DNA of 64,000 nucleotides. Source: Blautia wexlerae (GTDB taxonomy: Bacteria; Bacillota; Clostridia; Lachnospirales; Lachnospiraceae). The stretch is from the NCBI RefSeq assembly GCF_013300825.1, contig NZ_JAAIMY010000010.1:40134-104133 (forward strand), written 5' to 3'. A program made the position numbers and the translations under genes. The notes beneath the pieces were generated by a model. The model was not told the origin of the DNA, did no database searches, and saw only the letters and a program-made list of their open reading frames with translations. Each line of letters begins with the position of its first letter. The stretch's first letter is position 1. Below, one piece after another: positions 9,569 to 18,512 of the stretch.

Positions 9569-10414
9569 TTACAGTTCCATAAAGTGCTCCAGGTCCAATT
9601 CGCCCCAGCCCTGCTGATTCTTTGGCAATCCCATATCTCTGGCACTTTCTTTCAGTTTCATCTTGATCTGAACATTGGTAAGTTCCGGATTCTTCTCCAG
9701 CATCAGTGCCGCTGCCCCAGAAACCAGCGGCGTAGACATGGAAGTACCGCTTTTCACCCCATATCCGTTATCTGCTCCCGGTGCACAGGCAAGTACGTGA
9801 TTTCCGGGAGCGACCAGATCCGGTTTACAGATACACTCAAATGTAGGACCTCTTCCCGATATGGCAGTCCGTCCTGTAAGCAGGTCACTGGAACCCACTG
9901 TAATGATCTTACGACTGCTCCCCGGTGCTGTTACGCTTCCCGCCCCGGGTCCCTGATTTCCCGCTGCAGCAATTACTACCATTCCCTCATCCCACAACTG
10001 TTCCACACCTCTGATCAGAATCCTGTGATCTTCTGCCCTCCTGCAGGTGGTTCCAACAGAAATATTAACCACACGTATCCCGTAATAATTCTTATTTTTC
10101 AGAATCCATCGAAAAGCCTGCAGCACATCTTCTTTTCTGCCATTTCCCATTCTGTCAAGCACTTTCAGAACGATCAGATCACATTCCGGCGCAATTCCTC
10201 TGATGCGCCCCTCAGAAGCCCTGCCGTCACCGCCAATGATTCCACATACGTGAGTTCCATGGGAATTATCATCATACGGCTTAATGCGATGTCCGATAAA
10301 ATCATGAAACGCAAGTATTCTTCCTTTGAAATCTATATGAGGAAAAATCCCGGTATCCAGAACGCACACACCCACATGCTTCCCCGTATACCCGGAATCA
10401 TCTGAATTCTTCAT
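9569..10414 (-). CDS. S8 subtilisin-family serine protease, short
   Basis: A 281-aa subtilase with the full catalytic triad: Asp in VCVLDTGIFPH (about residue 20), His in DNSHGTHVCGIIGG (about 54), and Ser in SGTSMSTPLVSGAAALML (about 230). The oxyanion-site region AAAGNQGPG is also present. There is no signal peptide and no propeptide, so it resembles intracellular subtilisins. The ATG at 10414 has GGAGG 8 nt upstream, supporting this start. The physiological substrate is not evident. The nearest genes are unrelated, and it probably forms its own unit. Confidence 0.9.
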   Translation of the reverse strand: MKNSDDSGYTGKHVGVCVLDTGIFPHIDFKGRILAFHDFIGHRIKPYDDNSHGTHVCGIIGGDGRASEGRIRGIAPECDLIVLKVLDRMGNGRKEDVLQAFRWILKNKNYYGIRVVNISVGTTCRRAEDHRILIRGVEQLWDEGMVVIAAAGNQGPGAGSVTAPGSSRKIITVGSSDLLTGRTAISGRGPTFECICKPDLVAPGNHVLACAPGADNGYGVKSGTSMSTPLVSGAAALMLEKNPELTNVQIKMKLKESARDMGLPKNQQGWGELDLEHFMEL

Positions 10415-10661
10415 AAAAAAATCCTCCGAATTACCTGAATAATAAAATCTTCATCTGTTCACCAGATTGATGCAAAGATTGTGAACAAATGCGTCTTACT
10501 TTAAGGTATTCGAAAGATTATATTTTCGTGTCCGGCAGTTTCTGCTGTCATATCTCTGTTTCTCTGTAAATAAAATGTATAAAACTTCCATGATATGCAG
10601 ATACTTCTGATGTCTAAAAAACTGATATCAGGATCAAAAGGAATTATTAAGGAGACAAATC

Positions 10662-10829
10662 ATGGCCGCATTATTATTAATACTGGTATTTCTACTCTTT
10701 CAGACCTTTGTCCTGCTCTGCTGTGTAGCTGCCGGAAATGATGCTGCATCTCAGGAAATCTCAGATCAGGAACAACTGGAATTTATCCGGGAATGGAAAA
10801 AAACACACTGCAGCAGCCCCGAAAAATAG
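10662..10829 (+). CDS. Small membrane-anchored peptide, 55 aa, unknown
   Basis: An open frame coding 55 residues starts MAALLLILVFLLFQTFVLLC and ends in a charged tail (DQEQLEFIREWKKTHCSSPEK). It starts 9 nt after AAGGAG. One hydrophobic segment (about 3-24) with two adjacent cysteines suggests a membrane anchor. The stop codon falls in the loop of a strong hairpin. I do not recognise a family. Support comes from the ribosome site, the sensible topology and the terminator right at its end; comparative evidence is lacking. Confidence 0.55.
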   Translation: MAALLLILVFLLFQTFVLLCCVAAGNDAASQEISDQEQLEFIREWKKTHCSSPEK

Positions 10830-10842
10830 CGGGCTGCTGCAG
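10808..10842. terminator. Bidirectional terminator at the 55-aa peptide gene
   Basis: A perfect 12-bp stem (10808-10819 with 10831-10842) with an 11-nt loop that contains the TAG stop of the small gene. On the minus strand the stem is followed by TGTGTTTTTTTCC, fitting termination of the rsmJ-like gene; the plus side is less T-rich. Confidence 0.75.
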
Positions 10843-10860
10843 ATTTCCAATTAACATTCT

Positions 10861-11592
10861 CTACATTACATAACAGTCATACCGTATGGCCTTTCCCTTT
10901 AATATGTAAGAAGGCTCTCTTCCGTCAAGATAGACGCTTTTGAGAGGACGTTTGACGATAATTCTGGAAGGTCCGGCTTTGATGGCAGCATCAAAAAGTT
11001 CTTTTTCCCCGGAACATGGAGGTTCAAATTTCTGGATCAGCTGAAGCTTCTTGTTTATCAGACCGGATTTCTGCCGTCTGGGAAACATAGGATCAAGGTA
11101 GATCACATCTATGGGATCCATAAGTTTCCCCATACATTCCACGCTGTCACCTTCCACCAGTTTCATTCTGGCGGCAATATCTTTTAATACAGGATGCTTT
11201 CTGGCGCGCCGCAAAGCATCCTTCAAAAGTGCGGCGATCACCGGATTCTGTTCGTATAGCGTTACTTCATAACCATATGCTGCAAGAAGAAAACCATCCT
11301 CTCCCATACCTGCAGTGGCATCAATTGCTTTCAGATGTTCTCCCTCAGCTTTGGCCGCACGCACCAGCATTTCATGGGAAAGTCTTCCGTTGGTAACCCT
11401 GTGCAGCATTCCCTCAAAATCTCCCTGATAGGTCAGCCCATAGCCGGTAAGAGATACGCCCCTGGAGTCAAACATTACCGTCAGATGCTCTCCCGGTTTA
11501 TCCATAACCGGAACATTGTTCTTTCTGGCAAATGATTCTGCCATTTCTCTTTGTCCGCCTTTCCCCAGGCAGACTGTTACGTTATCATTCAT
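10861..11592 (-). CDS. rsmJ: RsmJ-like SAM-dependent rRNA methyltransferase
   Basis: A 243-aa class I methyltransferase of the RsmJ/YhiQ family, which in E. coli makes m2G1516 of 16S rRNA. Visible motifs are DATAGMGEDGFLLAAYGYEVTLYEQNP (SAM motif I and the acidic ribose-binding loop), ALLKDALRRAR, VEGDSVE, VIYLDPMFPRRQKSGLINK (the catalytic DPMFP) and IIVKRPLKSVYLDGREPSY at the C-terminus. All match RsmJ. It has an end hairpin and lies downstream of the cps unit terminator, so it is probably transcribed alone. Confidence 0.88.
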   Translation of the reverse strand: MNDNVTVCLGKGGQREMAESFARKNNVPVMDKPGEHLTVMFDSRGVSLTGYGLTYQGDFEGMLHRVTNGRLSHEMLVRAAKAEGEHLKAIDATAGMGEDGFLLAAYGYEVTLYEQNPVIAALLKDALRRARKHPVLKDIAARMKLVEGDSVECMGKLMDPIDVIYLDPMFPRRQKSGLINKKLQLIQKFEPPCSGEKELFDAAIKAGPSRIIVKRPLKSVYLDGREPSYILKGKAIRYDCYVM

Positions 11593-11702
11593 TTTTTTGT
11601 TTCTCCATTTTTCTTTTTTTATAGCAGTGCCATATGATACAGCATAAGTTTCTGCTCACACCAAGCTGCTTTAAACATACTCTTTTCAGAGAATGTAATA
11701 AA

Positions 11703-11739
11703 AGGGAGACTATACCATGATCATGATACATGTCTCCCT
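11703..11739 (-). terminator. Terminator of the cps-type operon
   Basis: AGGGAGAC at 11703-11710 pairs with GTCTCCCT at 11732-11739, with further pairing possible inside (CATGATCATG). On the minus strand it is followed by TTTTATT. It lies 60 nt past the LCP stop. Confidence 0.7.
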
Positions 11740-11798
11740 GATAAATATTTCTGTTTTCTGTTCAGTACCGCCCATCTGGAGCGTATTTGAAAATTCAG

Positions 11799-13325
11799 TT
11801 ATCTGGCTACATCTGCCTCGGAAAGCATGAATCCTTCCCTGACCTTCTTCATCAGTGTCTTTGCCTTATCAACTGTAGTCTGGTCAGGAATCATGACATA
11901 TGCTTTCTGACTCATGGAATATGGCTTCTGAGTATCTCCCGTTCCATCTGTGCTGTAAGACAATACCTGCCATGAGCCTCCCTCATCCAACTGTTTGCGG
12001 ACAAGCGATGCTATAATATCATATGGAACATTGGTCTCAAAACAGCCGTCCAAACTGTCCATTACTGAAAGATAATTCTTAAGGAAAGCAGGCTGGGTTG
12101 CCTTATCTACTACACCCTGGATAACTGCCATCTGGTCACGGCCTCTCTGACGGTCCCCCTCCTTGAAAGCATAACGCTCCCGGGTGAATACCAGTGCCTG
12201 CTCACCATTTAAATGGTTTTCACCTTTATTAAAATGATATCCCTTGGTGTTCTGTGAATCAAACTCATAATCTGAATTAACAGTAATACCGCCAAGTGCG
12301 TCAATAATCTTCTCAAATCCTGCAAAATTAAGCCTGAAATAGTAGTTGATATTAATATCATATAACATATTCAGAGTATCCATACTTACATTTACGCCGT
12401 AAATTCCGGCATGGGTCAGTTTATCCGGCACACCATTTGAAATAGACAGCGGAACAAAATAATCTCTTGGCGTGGATACCATCAGGATCTGTTTTGTTCT
12501 GGTATTCACAGTAAGGATAATATTTACATCACTTCGGCTGGAAGCTGTCATTTCTCCTCTGGTGTCAATACCGCTCACATAGATTGTATACACTTCATCT
12601 GTCACTGCCGCATCTGCGGAACTGTTATCTGAAGTCTCTGTCGTGCTGCCGACAGCTTCAGTTACCTGCGGAGTCTTTCTCTGGACAACTGTTTCAACCT
12701 GAAGTGACGCGATCTCCCTGAGCTGGGAAGAGAAAGAAGAATAATTATCCATTTCATCCAGTACATCAAGATATGCCTGATTCAGAATGATCGCACCAGT
12801 AGTTCCATTATTTAAGCTGTCTGCAAGTTCAGACAGTCCACTATACTCATTCGTCTGAACATCACTGCCAAGTTCATAGTACATCTGCTGCAATGCCTGA
12901 TCTGTATTATCCCTGTCAAGTTCGCTGAGGATACCAAATGTATAGCCGGATGCATCTGCCAGCTTCTGTGCAGGGTCATCCTCTTTCACATATACATTAA
13001 TCTTCGTAATATCCTTATTCACACCTGTGATCGTATCCAGCGTGGAAACTGTTTTATAAATATACAGACTTCCTGTTCCCAGCACTGCTAATATCAGAAC
13101 TGAAAGTACAACCCCAATGATAAAACGTATCTTTTTTCTTGCTTTTCGCACAAGTAAATACACAAGCAGCAGAAATACAAGCAACATAGCTGAAATCACA
13201 CCGATATATTTTACTGATATAAGCTTCGTATAAAGAAGAAGCACTATAAAAGCCATCTCTGCGCAAAATAATACAGCGGAAATAATAATTCCGGGAACTC
13301 TGTCCTGTTTCTTTGTCTTAATCAT
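11799..13325 (-). CDS. LytR-CpsA-Psr (LCP) family glycopolymer transferase
   Basis: A 508-aa membrane protein with three N-terminal hydrophobic segments (within about 1-90) and a large extracytoplasmic part. The LCP domain runs from about residue 245: YVSGIDTRGEMTASSRSDV, ILMVSTPRDYFVPL (the catalytic Arg-Asp motif), KLTHAGIYGV, FAGFEKIIDALGGI, and FTRERYAFKEGDRQRGRDQ. LCP enzymes transfer lipid-linked glycopolymers such as capsule or teichoic-like chains to peptidoglycan. It is the last gene of the cpsB-C-D unit, 17 nt after the Ig-like gene, which fits attachment of the same polysaccharide. The acidic Ser/Asp linker near 225-240 is unremarkable. Confidence 0.93.
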   Translation of the reverse strand: MIKTKKQDRVPGIIISAVLFCAEMAFIVLLLYTKLISVKYIGVISAMLLVFLLLVYLLVRKARKKIRFIIGVVLSVLILAVLGTGSLYIYKTVSTLDTITGVNKDITKINVYVKEDDPAQKLADASGYTFGILSELDRDNTDQALQQMYYELGSDVQTNEYSGLSELADSLNNGTTGAIILNQAYLDVLDEMDNYSSFSSQLREIASLQVETVVQRKTPQVTEAVGSTTETSDNSSADAAVTDEVYTIYVSGIDTRGEMTASSRSDVNIILTVNTRTKQILMVSTPRDYFVPLSISNGVPDKLTHAGIYGVNVSMDTLNMLYDININYYFRLNFAGFEKIIDALGGITVNSDYEFDSQNTKGYHFNKGENHLNGEQALVFTRERYAFKEGDRQRGRDQMAVIQGVVDKATQPAFLKNYLSVMDSLDGCFETNVPYDIIASLVRKQLDEGGSWQVLSYSTDGTGDTQKPYSMSQKAYVMIPDQTTVDKAKTLMKKVREGFMLSEADVAR

Positions 13326-13342
13326 TATGACACCTCATATCT

Positions 13343-14134
13343 TTACTGAACTATAACTGTGAGTTCTGCAGTATTAGACATATTTCCGGCTGAATCAACC
13401 ACATAATAGCTACAGGTATAAGTTCCCGGTGTATAGGTATTAACCTGTCCGTTAATCTGTATTCTTCTCCATAACTCACTTACATTATCAGTATCATCCT
13501 TTATCTCTTTTACATTAGATAAAAGATCCACCGAACTTCCCACAGAAGTCTTTATGTAATATTCATTCAGATAAATCTTCGGACACTGTGCCGGCATATC
13601 ATCTGCCATTTTCTCCTGCTTTGCTGCAGTCTGAGATGCAATATCATCACCTGCCGGTGTTGGTGTCAGTCCGTCATCTGCTGATGTTTCCCCGGAATCA
13701 GATTCTTCCGGTGATGAATCATCGGTTTCCACATCTTCAACAGGTACAGGGGTCGGTTCCGTACCTTCCGATGTGTCATCATCCTTCTCGCTGCTCTCTT
13801 TCATTTCCTCCGGATCTGTGCTCATATTTCGTTTCAGCTTCGCAATATTATTGGAAGCATCTTTCGCAACGTATGTCACCACCACGTTTGAATCGTCTAC
13901 TTCATAGACAGACTCCACTGTAAGTGAATCCGAAACATCACCATCTTTATCATCGGTTGCTTTCACACCCTTCAGAAGTTCTGCATCACTCATTTCCGGT
14001 TTGTACTCTTTTACTGCCTCATCTGTGCAGACAATCTCAGGAGCTTTCCGGTCGAACTGTTCTCTCATATATACAACTCCGGCTCCCAGTCCTACACAGA
14101 CAACAAGCATAGCCGCAATCCATTTCTTCGCCAT
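13343..14134 (-). CDS. Exported protein with Ig-like repeats, cps operon
   Basis: A 263-aa secreted or anchored protein of unknown function. Residues 1-22 form a signal anchor (MAKKWIAAMLVVCVGLGAG). Two short beta domains follow: about 30-100 with KAPEIVCTDE, GVKATDDKDGDVSDSLTV and VVTYVAKDASNNIAKLKR, and about 190-263 ending VNTYTPGTYTCSYYVVDSAGN. Both resemble bacterial Ig-like/HYR-type domains. Between them is a ~75-residue acidic Ser/Glu/Asp/Pro linker. A TTG at 14140 is an alternative start, but the ATG at 14134 has AGGAG at 8 nt. Sitting between the CpsD kinase and the LCP enzyme, it may help polymer assembly or attachment; this is inference. Confidence 0.8.
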   Translation of the reverse strand: MAKKWIAAMLVVCVGLGAGVVYMREQFDRKAPEIVCTDEAVKEYKPEMSDAELLKGVKATDDKDGDVSDSLTVESVYEVDDSNVVVTYVAKDASNNIAKLKRNMSTDPEEMKESSEKDDDTSEGTEPTPVPVEDVETDDSSPEESDSGETSADDGLTPTPAGDDIASQTAAKQEKMADDMPAQCPKIYLNEYYIKTSVGSSVDLLSNVKEIKDDTDNVSELWRRIQINGQVNTYTPGTYTCSYYVVDSAGNMSNTAELTVIVQ

Positions 14135-14146
14135 AGTCAATGCTCC

Positions 14147-14851
14147 TTATTGAGAATTATCTTTTTCTTTACCATAGTATTTACCATAATATTTACCATA
14201 GTATTTACCATAATATCCCTGTTTGCTCATATCAACCTTGTTCAGGATCACACCAAGGATCGGGCAGTCACATTTTTCAAGCTGATCCTTCACTTCCTGG
14301 GCAAACCGGTAACTGATTGCTCCTGATTCCATAACAATAATAGAGCCATCACTTTCATCAGCAATAACCGCACTGTCAATTACACTTCCAAGAGGTGGTG
14401 TATCTATGATCACATAATCATAAACCTTTCTGACTGCCGCAAGAACACGCTTAAAATACTCTCCGCCAAGAAGCTCAGCAGGATTGGGCGGTACAGTACC
14501 TGCATAAATAATATGAAATCTGGGAATATTTGTAGCATAGATCACATTTTCCAGGGTTTCCTGATGGGAAAGTAAATGAGACAGACCCTTCACCTGTTCC
14601 TCAACCTCCGTTCTTCCCATAAGGACAGACTTACGGAGATCCGCATCAATAAGCAATACCTTCTTGCCTGAATCTGAAAGTGATAATGCCAGATTTAAAG
14701 CAACAGTACTCTTTCCTTCATTCGGCGTACAGCTTGTAATCGCGATTACCTTTTTCTCTTCTCCACAGAAAAGGAGATTTGTACGCAAAGATTTATAGGA
14801 TTCATTCGCACTGTAATCCAGTGCCGGACGATAAATATTTACTTCTTTCAT
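14147..14851 (-). CDS. cpsD: CpsD/CapB-type bacterial tyrosine kinase
   Basis: A 234-aa BY-kinase that autophosphorylates a C-terminal tyrosine cluster and steers capsule or exopolysaccharide export with CpsC. Walker A is in ITSCTPNEGKSTVALNLA (about 37-54), Walker A' in VLLIDADLRKS (about 69-79), and Walker B in YVIIDTPPLGS (about 148). The C-terminus is a four-fold tandem of YYGK (residues 213-228) after QG, giving eight tyrosines encoded by 12-nt repeats. It is 3 nt from cpsC and 13 nt from the Ig-like gene. CpsB upstream is the cognate phosphatase. Confidence 0.95.
   Translation of the reverse strand: MKEVNIYRPALDYSANESYKSLRTNLLFCGEEKKVIAITSCTPNEGKSTVALNLALSLSDSGKKVLLIDADLRKSVLMGRTEVEEQVKGLSHLLSHQETLENVIYATNIPRFHIIYAGTVPPNPAELLGGEYFKRVLAAVRKVYDYVIIDTPPLGSVIDSAVIADESDGSIIVMESGAISYRFAQEVKDQLEKCDCPILGVILNKVDMSKQGYYGKYYGKYYGKYYGKEKDNSQ
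14168..14215 (-). repeat. Four 12-nt repeats coding YYGK
   Basis: Four tandem copies of a 12-nt unit (TACTATGGTAAA with one variable third base) encode the tyrosine tail of the BY-kinase. Copy number sets the number of phosphorylatable tyrosines and could change by slippage without breaking the frame. Confidence 0.9.
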
Positions 14852-14853
14852 AA

Positions 14854-15606
14854 TTACCTTCTCCCACCCCTTTTTTGCTTCTTCTGTTTCTTTCTCTTTT
14901 TCTTCTTACGCTCGTCTTCTGACAGGGGGATTGTTCCCAGTGTACTCAGCTTCAGATAACGTTCCACGTCTTCCTGTGTCTTGATCGTATCGTTTGAAAT
15001 ATATGTTATCAGTACGATCGCAATTGCAACAACAACTCCGAAAACGCCTCCGATCACGCCATTTTTGACAACACTCGGGCTTACTTTCTGTTCAGGGATG
15101 TTCGCAGTTTCGACCACATTGACAGCATCAATGTCCATTACATTTTTAATGTGGTTTGCAGCAACATCACGGATCGCATTGGCAATCTCACATGCTTCAT
15201 AAGGATCTTCATCGCGGACCGAAATTGACAGGATACGGGTATCTGTCGCAGAATCTACGGACATCTTCTTAAGTAGCTGCTCATGTGTCATATCCAGATT
15301 TAACTGAGTGATAACTCCTTCTGTAACTGTACGGCTCTTGATCAGTTCCGCATAGTCCTTTGTCAGAGACAAACTGGTTTGCATATCCTGACTGGTCAGT
15401 GTGTTGCTGTCCTGTTTACTCAGCACATACATCTTCGTCGTAGATTCATACTGAGGCGTAATAAATAAAAGCGTACCTGCAATAACTGCCAGAGCTGCAA
15501 TAATACCGGCTAATAATATAACCCATATCTTGTTCAGCAAAACATGAAATATTTCCGATACGTCAATTTCAATCTCATCATTATCCTGCATATTAAGCTG
15601 TTCCAT
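14854..15606 (-). CDS. cpsC: CpsC/Wzz-type polysaccharide co-polymerase and kinase activator
   Basis: A 250-aa membrane protein with a Wzz domain. Two membrane segments flank an extracytoplasmic part: about 30-52 (IWVILLAGIIAALAVIAGT) and about 183-205 (GVIGGVFGVVVAIAIVLI). The proline-containing approach to the second segment (IPEQKVSPSVVKN) is typical of the family. The cytosolic tail is very basic (RKKKKRKKQKKQKRGG), suited to docking the CpsD kinase. It controls chain length and activates CpsD. It ends 3 nt before cpsD and starts 7 nt after cpsB. Confidence 0.93.
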   Translation of the reverse strand: MEQLNMQDNDEIEIDVSEIFHVLLNKIWVILLAGIIAALAVIAGTLLFITPQYESTTKMYVLSKQDSNTLTSQDMQTSLSLTKDYAELIKSRTVTEGVITQLNLDMTHEQLLKKMSVDSATDTRILSISVRDEDPYEACEIANAIRDVAANHIKNVMDIDAVNVVETANIPEQKVSPSVVKNGVIGGVFGVVVAIAIVLITYISNDTIKTQEDVERYLKLSTLGTIPLSEDERKKKKRKKQKKQKRGGRR

Positions 15607-15612
15607 TGTATT

Positions 15613-16356
15613 TTATCTTTCCTTCCTTCTTTTCGCATCTTTTAAAATCTTCTGAGGATTCTCTATAAACAGATAGTCAGCATACTCTTCTCCCATTTTC
15701 TTATTCACATAACTGTATGCCTCTCCCATTCTGGATATTCTGTCAGATGTATTGTGGCAATCTGACCCCACAAATTGAACCAGATCATATTTCATAAGTT
15801 TTCTGCAAAAACGTTTTATGGAAAAGCCTTCTTTTCCGATGATACTGTCTGCATTGATCTGCATACAGGCTCCCATATCATCCAGTTCCTCTACAAAATT
15901 CAAATCTGATCTGGTTGCCTCATACCGCTCAATATGTGCAACGATCGGCTTATACCCATTAGAGAGTAATGCATATATCCTCTCACGTATATATGAAGCC
16001 TCCGAGCTCTCAGAAAACTCGGCCAGAACATATCTGGAGCCAGCCATCGTGCTGACTTTACCGCTTCTGAGCATATCGGGCATCTCCATATTTGCATGAA
16101 ATTCACAGCCCAGATATACCTCCAGATCATTACCAATCTCTGCCGCCGCCCTCTGTACCAGTACAAATTGCTCTTTTATACGTTCAATGGGTGTCTCAAA
16201 CATCCGAAAACGAAAATGAGGTGTCACAATAATCCCCCGCACACCCTGATCGTATTCCATCTGCAGCAGCTTCTTTGTCTCTTCATAATTCGATGCTCCA
16301 TCATCCACACCAGGTACAATGTGACAATGTACGTCGTATATACCCTTTCTGGACAT
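15613..16356 (-). CDS. cpsB: CpsB/CapC-type PHP-domain tyrosine phosphatase
   Basis: A 247-aa Mn-dependent PHP phosphatase that removes phosphate from the CpsD tyrosine tail. Metal-binding motifs are IYDVHCHIVPGVDDGA at the N-terminus, VTPHFRF, YLGCEFHAN, PIVAHIERY and FVGSDCHNTSDR. I set the start at the ATG at 16356 because GGAGGA lies 11 nt before it and the family begins (M)xDxHCHIxPGxDDG; a longer frame opens at 16434 within the promoter. It is the first gene of the cpsB-C-D-Ig-LCP unit. Confidence 0.94.
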   Translation of the reverse strand: MSRKGIYDVHCHIVPGVDDGASNYEETKKLLQMEYDQGVRGIIVTPHFRFRMFETPIERIKEQFVLVQRAAAEIGNDLEVYLGCEFHANMEMPDMLRSGKVSTMAGSRYVLAEFSESSEASYIRERIYALLSNGYKPIVAHIERYEATRSDLNFVEELDDMGACMQINADSIIGKEGFSIKRFCRKLMKYDLVQFVGSDCHNTSDRISRMGEAYSYVNKKMGEEYADYLFIENPQKILKDAKRRKER

Positions 16357-16405
16357 ATCTTTCACTCCTCCTTCGTATGGCAAATATTCGCATACCATCC
16401 TTGTA

Positions 16406-16434
16406 ATTAAAACATTTCCTGAAAAGATTGTCAA
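16406..16434 (-). promoter_or_regulatory. Promoter of the cps-type operon
   Basis: Minus-strand TTGACA (16429-16434), a 17-nt spacer and TTTAAT (16406-16411), about 50 nt before cpsB. Confidence 0.75.
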
Positions 16435-16503
16435 CTCATTTTTCAGTTCTGACTACCCTTTGTCATCAAAATATCACAAAACAATTTCCGGTAAACTAAA
16501 AAC

Positions 16504-16549
16504 GGTTTTGTATTTCCCGTTTTCATATCAAAACGGAAAATACAAAACC
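16504..16549 (-). terminator. Terminator of glmS
   Basis: Two 20-nt arms (16504-16523, 16530-16549) pair with a single mismatch around a 6-nt loop, followed on the minus strand by CGTTTTTAG. It lies 28 nt past the glmS stop. Confidence 0.85.
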
Positions 16550-16576
16550 AGTCAAATGATATATAAATATCACTTA

Positions 16577-18418
16577 TTATTCTACTGTTACACTCTTTGC
16601 CAGATTTCTCGGTTTGTCTACATCCAGACCCTTGGCCACACTGACATAGTATCCAAGAAGCTGCAGTGGAATAACCGCCAGCGAAGTTGCAAAATGTGGA
16701 TCCGTCTTCGGGATATAAGCGGTAAAGTCAGCAGTATCTTCTATACTATAATGACCATATGTGGTGAGTCCCATCAGATAGGCACCACGGCTCTTGCACT
16801 CTACCATATTGGAAATGGTTTTCTCATAAAGATGCTCCTGTGTAAGGATTCCGATCACAAGGGTTCCATCTTCAATAAGGGAAATGGTTCCATGTTTAAG
16901 TTCCCCTGCTGCATAAGCCTCTGTATGTACGTAGCTTACCTCTTTCATCTTCAGGCTGCCTTCCATACTGATGGCATAGTCGATACCACGGCCAATAAAG
17001 AAAGCATCTTTTGCATTTGCCTGTTTGGAAGCAAACCACTGGATCCGTTCCTTATCATCTTCGATAATCTTGGCAATTTTGTCCGGAAGTGTTTTCAGTT
17101 CTGCGATCAGTTCCTCATATTTCTCTTCTGTGATCTGTTCTCTGACTTTTCCAAATTGTACTGCCAGGGCATAGGCTGCAATAAGCTGTGTACTGTATGC
17201 TTTTGTAGTCGCTACAGATATCTCAGGTCCTGCCAGAGTATAAAAAACATTATCTGCTTCTCTGGCAATGGATGATCCTACTACATTAACGATTCCTAAT
17301 GTATGGATACCCATCTTCTTTGCCTCACGAAGCGCGGCAAGACTGTCTGCTGTTTCACCTGACTGACTGACAATGACCACAAGTCCGTCCGGATCCAGTA
17401 TCGGGTTCCTGTAGCGAAACTCAGATGCAAGTTCTACACGTACCGGGATTCTTGTCAGATCTTCAATCACATATTGTGCCGCCATTCCTACATGATAGGC
17501 AGAACCGCAGGCTACGATATATATCTGGCTGATCTTTTTGATCTCTTCTTCTGTAAGTCCTACTTCTGAAAGATCGATATGATCATCTTTTAATACGGAG
17601 TTTAATGTATCACGGACAGCTTTCGGCTGTTCATGGATTTCTTTCATCATAAAATGTTCAAATCCGGCTTTCTCCGCTGCCTCTGCATCCCATTCAATTG
17701 TTTTTGTCTCTTTCTGAACCTCATCACCATCCAGATTGTAGAAAGTAATCTCTCCTTTTCTGACGCGGGCCATTTCCAGATTGCCAATATAATAAACATT
17801 TCTGGTATATTTCAAAATTGCAGGAACATCTGATGCAATATAAGATTCGCCATTTTCTACACCGAGGATCATAGGGCTGTCTTTTCTTGCCACATAAATC
17901 TCTCCCGGGTAGTCTTTAAACATAATCGCAAGAGCATAAGAACCACGGATACGGACCATTGCATGATTAATGGCATCTACCGGTGTTCCAAGATATTTCT
18001 TATAATAATAATCTACCAGTTTAACTGCTACTTCTGTATCTGTAGATGAATAAAACTCGTAGCCGTTGCGGACAAGTTTATCTTTCAGTTCCTGATAATT
18101 CTCAATAATCCCATTGTGAACAGCTACTACATTACCATCATCGCTCATATGGGGATGAGCATTTGTCTCAGATGGTTCTCCGTGCGTCGCCCATCTGGTA
18201 TGTCCGATACCGCATGTTCCGTGAACAGATTCTCCATCATTAGTCTTATCTGCAAGAACTTTCAGTCTGCCTTTCGCCTTGATGATCTCTGTAGCATCTT
18301 CGCCGTCGCGAACTGCAATTCCTGCTGAATCATAACCTCTGTATTCAAGTCTGGACAGACCATATAACAAAATCGGTGCTGCCTGATGATTGCCTGTAAA
18401 TCCTACGATTCCACACAT
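16577..18418 (-). CDS. glmS: Glutamine-fructose-6-phosphate aminotransferase
   Basis: A 613-aa enzyme making glucosamine-6-phosphate from fructose-6-phosphate and glutamine, the first step to UDP-GlcNAc and the cell wall. The N-terminal glutaminase domain begins MCGIVGFTG, with the nucleophile Cys exposed after Met removal, and has GIGHTRWATHGEPSETNAHPH and HNGIIENYQELK. Two SIS domains (about 285-600) include ACGSAYHVGMAAQYVIE, VSQSGETADSLAAL and ATTKAYSTQL. It ends LAKSVTVE as is normal. No glmS ribozyme is apparent between promoter and start, so control differs from that of Bacillus. RBS GGGAGG. Confidence 0.97.
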   Translation of the reverse strand: MCGIVGFTGNHQAAPILLYGLSRLEYRGYDSAGIAVRDGEDATEIIKAKGRLKVLADKTNDGESVHGTCGIGHTRWATHGEPSETNAHPHMSDDGNVVAVHNGIIENYQELKDKLVRNGYEFYSSTDTEVAVKLVDYYYKKYLGTPVDAINHAMVRIRGSYALAIMFKDYPGEIYVARKDSPMILGVENGESYIASDVPAILKYTRNVYYIGNLEMARVRKGEITFYNLDGDEVQKETKTIEWDAEAAEKAGFEHFMMKEIHEQPKAVRDTLNSVLKDDHIDLSEVGLTEEEIKKISQIYIVACGSAYHVGMAAQYVIEDLTRIPVRVELASEFRYRNPILDPDGLVVIVSQSGETADSLAALREAKKMGIHTLGIVNVVGSSIAREADNVFYTLAGPEISVATTKAYSTQLIAAYALAVQFGKVREQITEEKYEELIAELKTLPDKIAKIIEDDKERIQWFASKQANAKDAFFIGRGIDYAISMEGSLKMKEVSYVHTEAYAAGELKHGTISLIEDGTLVIGILTQEHLYEKTISNMVECKSRGAYLMGLTTYGHYSIEDTADFTAYIPKTDPHFATSLAVIPLQLLGYYVSVAKGLDVDKPRNLAKSVTVE

Positions 18419-18512
18419 TTATATTTATTCCTCCCATATCCTCCCAGATTTATAGTACTTCCAAAGATACTATATAAAAAATTTCAGGGGTTTTTCTGTC
18501 ATATCGTGTTTC

